Shown here: piece by piece, positions 61,001 through 64,000 of the stretch | Layout of the letters: each line of letters starts with the position of its first letter | Position numbering within the stretch: the first letter of the stretch is position 1 | Source of the DNA: Acanthornis magna | Lineage: Eukaryota > Chordata > Aves > Passeriformes > Acanthizidae | Assembly (NCBI GenBank): GCA_036785705.1 | Contig: JAWUZG010000359.1 | Location: forward strand, 372,001 to 436,000 | Length of the DNA stretch: 64,000 nt | Reading direction: 5' to 3' | Notes under the pieces: model-generated | Database searches by the model: none | The model's input: only the letters and a program-made list of their open reading frames with translations | What the model was told of the DNA's origin: nothing | Made by a program: the position numbers and the translations under genes

Positions 61001-64000
61001 ACTGAGATTTGTTTTCTTGTCCTTGCTGTGAAATTATGAGTCTTGGTTGTGTTTGTTTCAAAAATACTGCAATTGATAATATATACAAAGTTCTCCTTGC
61101 AATGCAGTCCCTAACCAATTCACAGGTAATATAAGTCTCTTTCCTAAAGCTGATGTCAGGAATATTTTGTCACTTGAAGTGAGGCAGAAACAAGCTTCAA
61201 ATTCACATTGATCACCCCCTCTCCAAAACACTGACATTTCAATTCCTATATCCCTCTGCTGCACAACTGATAGGCCTGGGCAATTAATTCTTGTTTTCCT
61301 GCATTCCCAATCTGCCCTTACCAGCTGTCCTTACACTGAAAACCAACTCGTGTTTGCAACTGGATGCGTAAAATATGACTTAAAAAAACATACCAGTAAC
61401 AGTGAAGATGTGAATATGAAAATACTAAATGCCAGACTGTTGTTGACTTTGATATTTCATGTTTGATGAACAAACTGGGATTCCCAAGTTGAGGAAGTGG
61501 TAATTAGCATGGTGGCTGCCTCAAGTACACATCCATCCCTGTGAACAGGATAGTCCTGATATCTGTTAAGAGGTGGTAATAGACTGCATTCTTCATCCTT
61601 CTAACACCTAAAGCCTTATTGTGAAGGTAACACACATGCAACTTGTGATAAACCTGCAAACCCCAAAGTCCTCTTAGTGGCATCAGCCCTGTTCATATCA
61701 AATGAGCATTTATTTTCCTTAAATTCAGAAATCATGTGATGACTCATCAAGTATTGGCAAAGCTCTCTGCAGGCAATAAGAGAGTGGTGAGTAGAACAGA
61801 GACTTAGTGGATGTGTTGAAAATGCCACAAAGAACAATGTGTAACCAATGTTATTTGGCATATATGCCCATATTTTATAGTACAAGGTGTTAGTAGCTGT
61901 CTGTCAAGGAATAAAAATATAACAATAGTCATGATGTCTTGTACCACTCCTCTACCTTCTCATAAAGCATAAATACTCAGCTTTTACCTCCATGTTTAAG
62001 AATCGGTGATATTACAGTAATATTTAGAACTTCTTTACCTTAAGCAGTAAAAATAACTTCACTGAGGAATTATGAATTCAACTTCAATGGCCAAATTAAG
62101 GATTTGGTTTCAGCTCAACATTTTCTTGGGACCTGCTTATTCAGTAATTATATTCACAAAACAAAACAAAACAAAAACCCCCAGGACTTCTTAATTTTAC
62201 TGAACTTTTACAGTTCCTCCCAGTCTTTCCTATGAGTTTTTTAATCAGTGGAGTCATTAAACTGAAGGAATTCTGCATTTGTCTGCACAGTAAAGATCGG
62301 ATTGTGATCACATACTTCTTTTACTATGAATTTTTCAATCTTTAGACAAGGACTAGGGAAAAAGGATAGAGCAGTTAAATAAGAAAGAAAAGTAAGAAAA
62401 ATATAAACCCAAGCATTTAGTCTTAATTCAGATTATTTTCTGATGTACCTTTTTATACAAAATTCATCATAATTCACTCTTTTTCCTTGGTCTTGCTGAA
62501 AAATATGTTAAGAAAAATTGTGTCTGCCTTGTCTGAGAGAGCTGGTGCATATTCAAAAAATCTATGGGTCAGTGAAAATGGAGTTTTATGATAGAACACA
62601 AAATACAGTATAAAAAAGTATACAAAATACAGTATAAAAAGTATACAAAATGTAATAAAATAAGAGGAAGCAAAACTTGCTACAAGCAAATTTCATCATT
62701 TCATACTGTGGTGCATCTGCATAAAACAGCAGCTGGAACTGCTCTGCAGCCTTTATAACCTTCTGTTTGTGGTTCTCAACACACGGAGTTACTGGCGTTG
62801 TATGTGCACAGAAACTGCCACACCATTATCACACAGGAAAGCGAACACATTATTATTTTCTCCCTTTTCTCCCATCCCTAGCTAATGTCTCATCATAACA
62901 ACCTCATCAGCTATCACCGATAATCTGCCCTACCTCTTATCTTCATCTCAAATGCAACTCAAAAAATGACTCTAAGGTAATAACCATGGCCAGCCTGGCT
63001 GTGAGCTGAAGGCAGACAGGGAACTGGGAAAAGCAGCACGTGCAAAAGGCTGACCTTCAAAACAGCCATTTGCAAAACATATGTGCTGCCATAAAATAAC
63101 ATTAAGTAACCTTTCCTGTGCTGCTGCTCTCAGTTTCACACCGAGGCTGATCAACACTGCCCTGCAGCACCCACACACTCATGAAGGTTCCTGGTTTAAA
63201 GTCATTTAGCCTAATAATACCACTAGCTTGAAAATAGCCTAGTGTACCCCACAGAGGTGGCAACAAAGCAAAAGCCAAGCCAGGCCAGACAGCCCAAAGT
63301 GTCCCCCCCAGCAGATGACCCCACTGGCTGCCTGGGACAGGCACGACCCCCACCTGCAGAAACCCTCAAAGACAGAAGCACTTTCTGGGCCAACCAGCTA
63401 GACCGTACAAAATGAAGTTGATGTGGTGAATTCAGTGAATTTGGTACTTCTGTGAAAGGAGTCAGTTTTCCCTCCACCCTGCCCATCTATAACTTTGTGG
63501 GGAAGAGATTTTGTTTTATAAGTTTTGTTTCATAAATAATGGCCTATGCCCATGAGACATCATGGGGCTCGCCATAACTGCCCTGGTGCCAAGGGATTCT
63601 TTTCCTAATATATACCTGAATATTAGACTGCGGGGCCCTGCATTCCCTCAACTTGCAGAAAACACTCAGCAATATTATCCAGACCAAAGAAGCTTGGGTA
63701 CACAGCACGGCTTCAGCTGGAACTCTACTCCATTCACCCACAGTGGGCTAACGACTGCAGCTCAGAGCATGAGGAGCACACAATAAAAAAAGAGTTTGAA
63801 GACAACTTTTTTCCTCCACACCACTCATTTACTCTCCTTGGTGTTGCTCAGGCCTCACAGCTCCCCAGTTCACAGCAGGAACTTCAACCCAGTGTGTTAT
63901 GACAGGCATATTCCAGTGGCTAAGGCAGCCCCACTGGCAGTCTTATTCACAAACTCCTTCCAGCATTTCAAAAATTAAAAATAAGCTGATTTGCCATGCA
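58004..64000. other. Unassigned AT-rich arm sequence, right copy
   Basis: Mirror of 4436-10432; no gene or element recognised. The arm continues past the window end. Confidence 0.6.

Larger units (their letters stand above)
42253..64000 (-). repeat. Right arm of giant inverted repeat, running off the window
   Basis: This is the reverse complement of 4436-27229. The last bases of the window, CAGCTGATTTGCCATGCA-like on the plus strand, match TGCATGGCAAATCAGC from 4436, so the arm continues beyond the window. It is about 1.05 kb shorter than its mate over the same interval, mostly from the nested palindrome/tandem difference (999 bp) and the pyrimidine tract (46 bp). Confidence 0.97.

Noticed and set aside
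4436..64000. ORF conservation between the two arms as evidence of genes
   Set aside because: All frames on both strands are equally preserved because the arms are nearly identical; it says nothing about coding.

Overview
The window looks like avian, probably songbird, non-coding DNA. The support is a CR1 LINE tail, a solo LTR of the songbird type (TGTCGTGG start, 5-bp target duplication), and a decayed avian-type endogenous retrovirus. There are no operons, no bacterial genes and no host gene I can name. Almost every open reading frame is short, lies in simple repeats, or has an equally open shadow on the other strand.

The dominant structure is a giant inverted repeat. Positions 4436-27229 pair with 42253-64000 as near-identical reverse complements around a spacer of about 15.0 kb (27230-42252). 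The sum of paired coordinates is almost constant and each step in it marks an indel: 69482 (inner 4.3 kb), 68868 (short block near 22.2 kb), 68483, 68437-68439, 68428, 68426, then 68436-68437 out to the window edge. Base 64000 pairs with 4436, so the right arm runs off the window and positions 1-4435 are probably also arm. By eye the inner 4.3 kb is about 99.9% identical and the outer arm about 99-99.5%. This fits a palindrome kept uniform by gene conversion, as known for sex-chromosome ampliconic palindromes, or a very recent duplication. An assembly fold-back must also be excluded.

Arm layout, left arm from outside in, mirrored on the right: unassigned AT-rich DNA; a 24-bp-arm hairpin (10433); a small VNTR (10653); an A tract (12811); a CR1 tail split by a 1.39-kb solo LTR (15246-16990); a 16-bp-arm hairpin (17123); an unrecognised 252-codon ORF (19101-19859); an 825-bp polypyrimidine tract; a GC-rich CpG block; a GC-rich repeat unit; a 2.2-kb segment bounded by 143-bp inverted repeats (22815-25021); and G/C-skewed short-repeat DNA to the arm end.

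The arms differ structurally at a few places. The left arm alone has a nested palindrome (21690-22754, arms about 466 bp) and a CGCACCC minisatellite. The right arm has one chimeric copy of the GC-rich unit there. Just inside the arm boundary, about 92 bp continues the inverted pairing at only about 87% identity, with a 434-bp step.

The spacer carries a minus-strand retroviral relic: LTR, primer-binding site, repeat-rich leader, gag, protease and the start of reverse transcriptase, a large pol deletion, then decayed env. An intact 236-codon ORF of unknown function lies 5' of the LTR and overlaps a polypurine tract. The rest of the spacer holds G/T- and G/A-rich tracts, a possible second LTR end, and a diverged extra copy of the arm's GC-rich unit (39265-39480).
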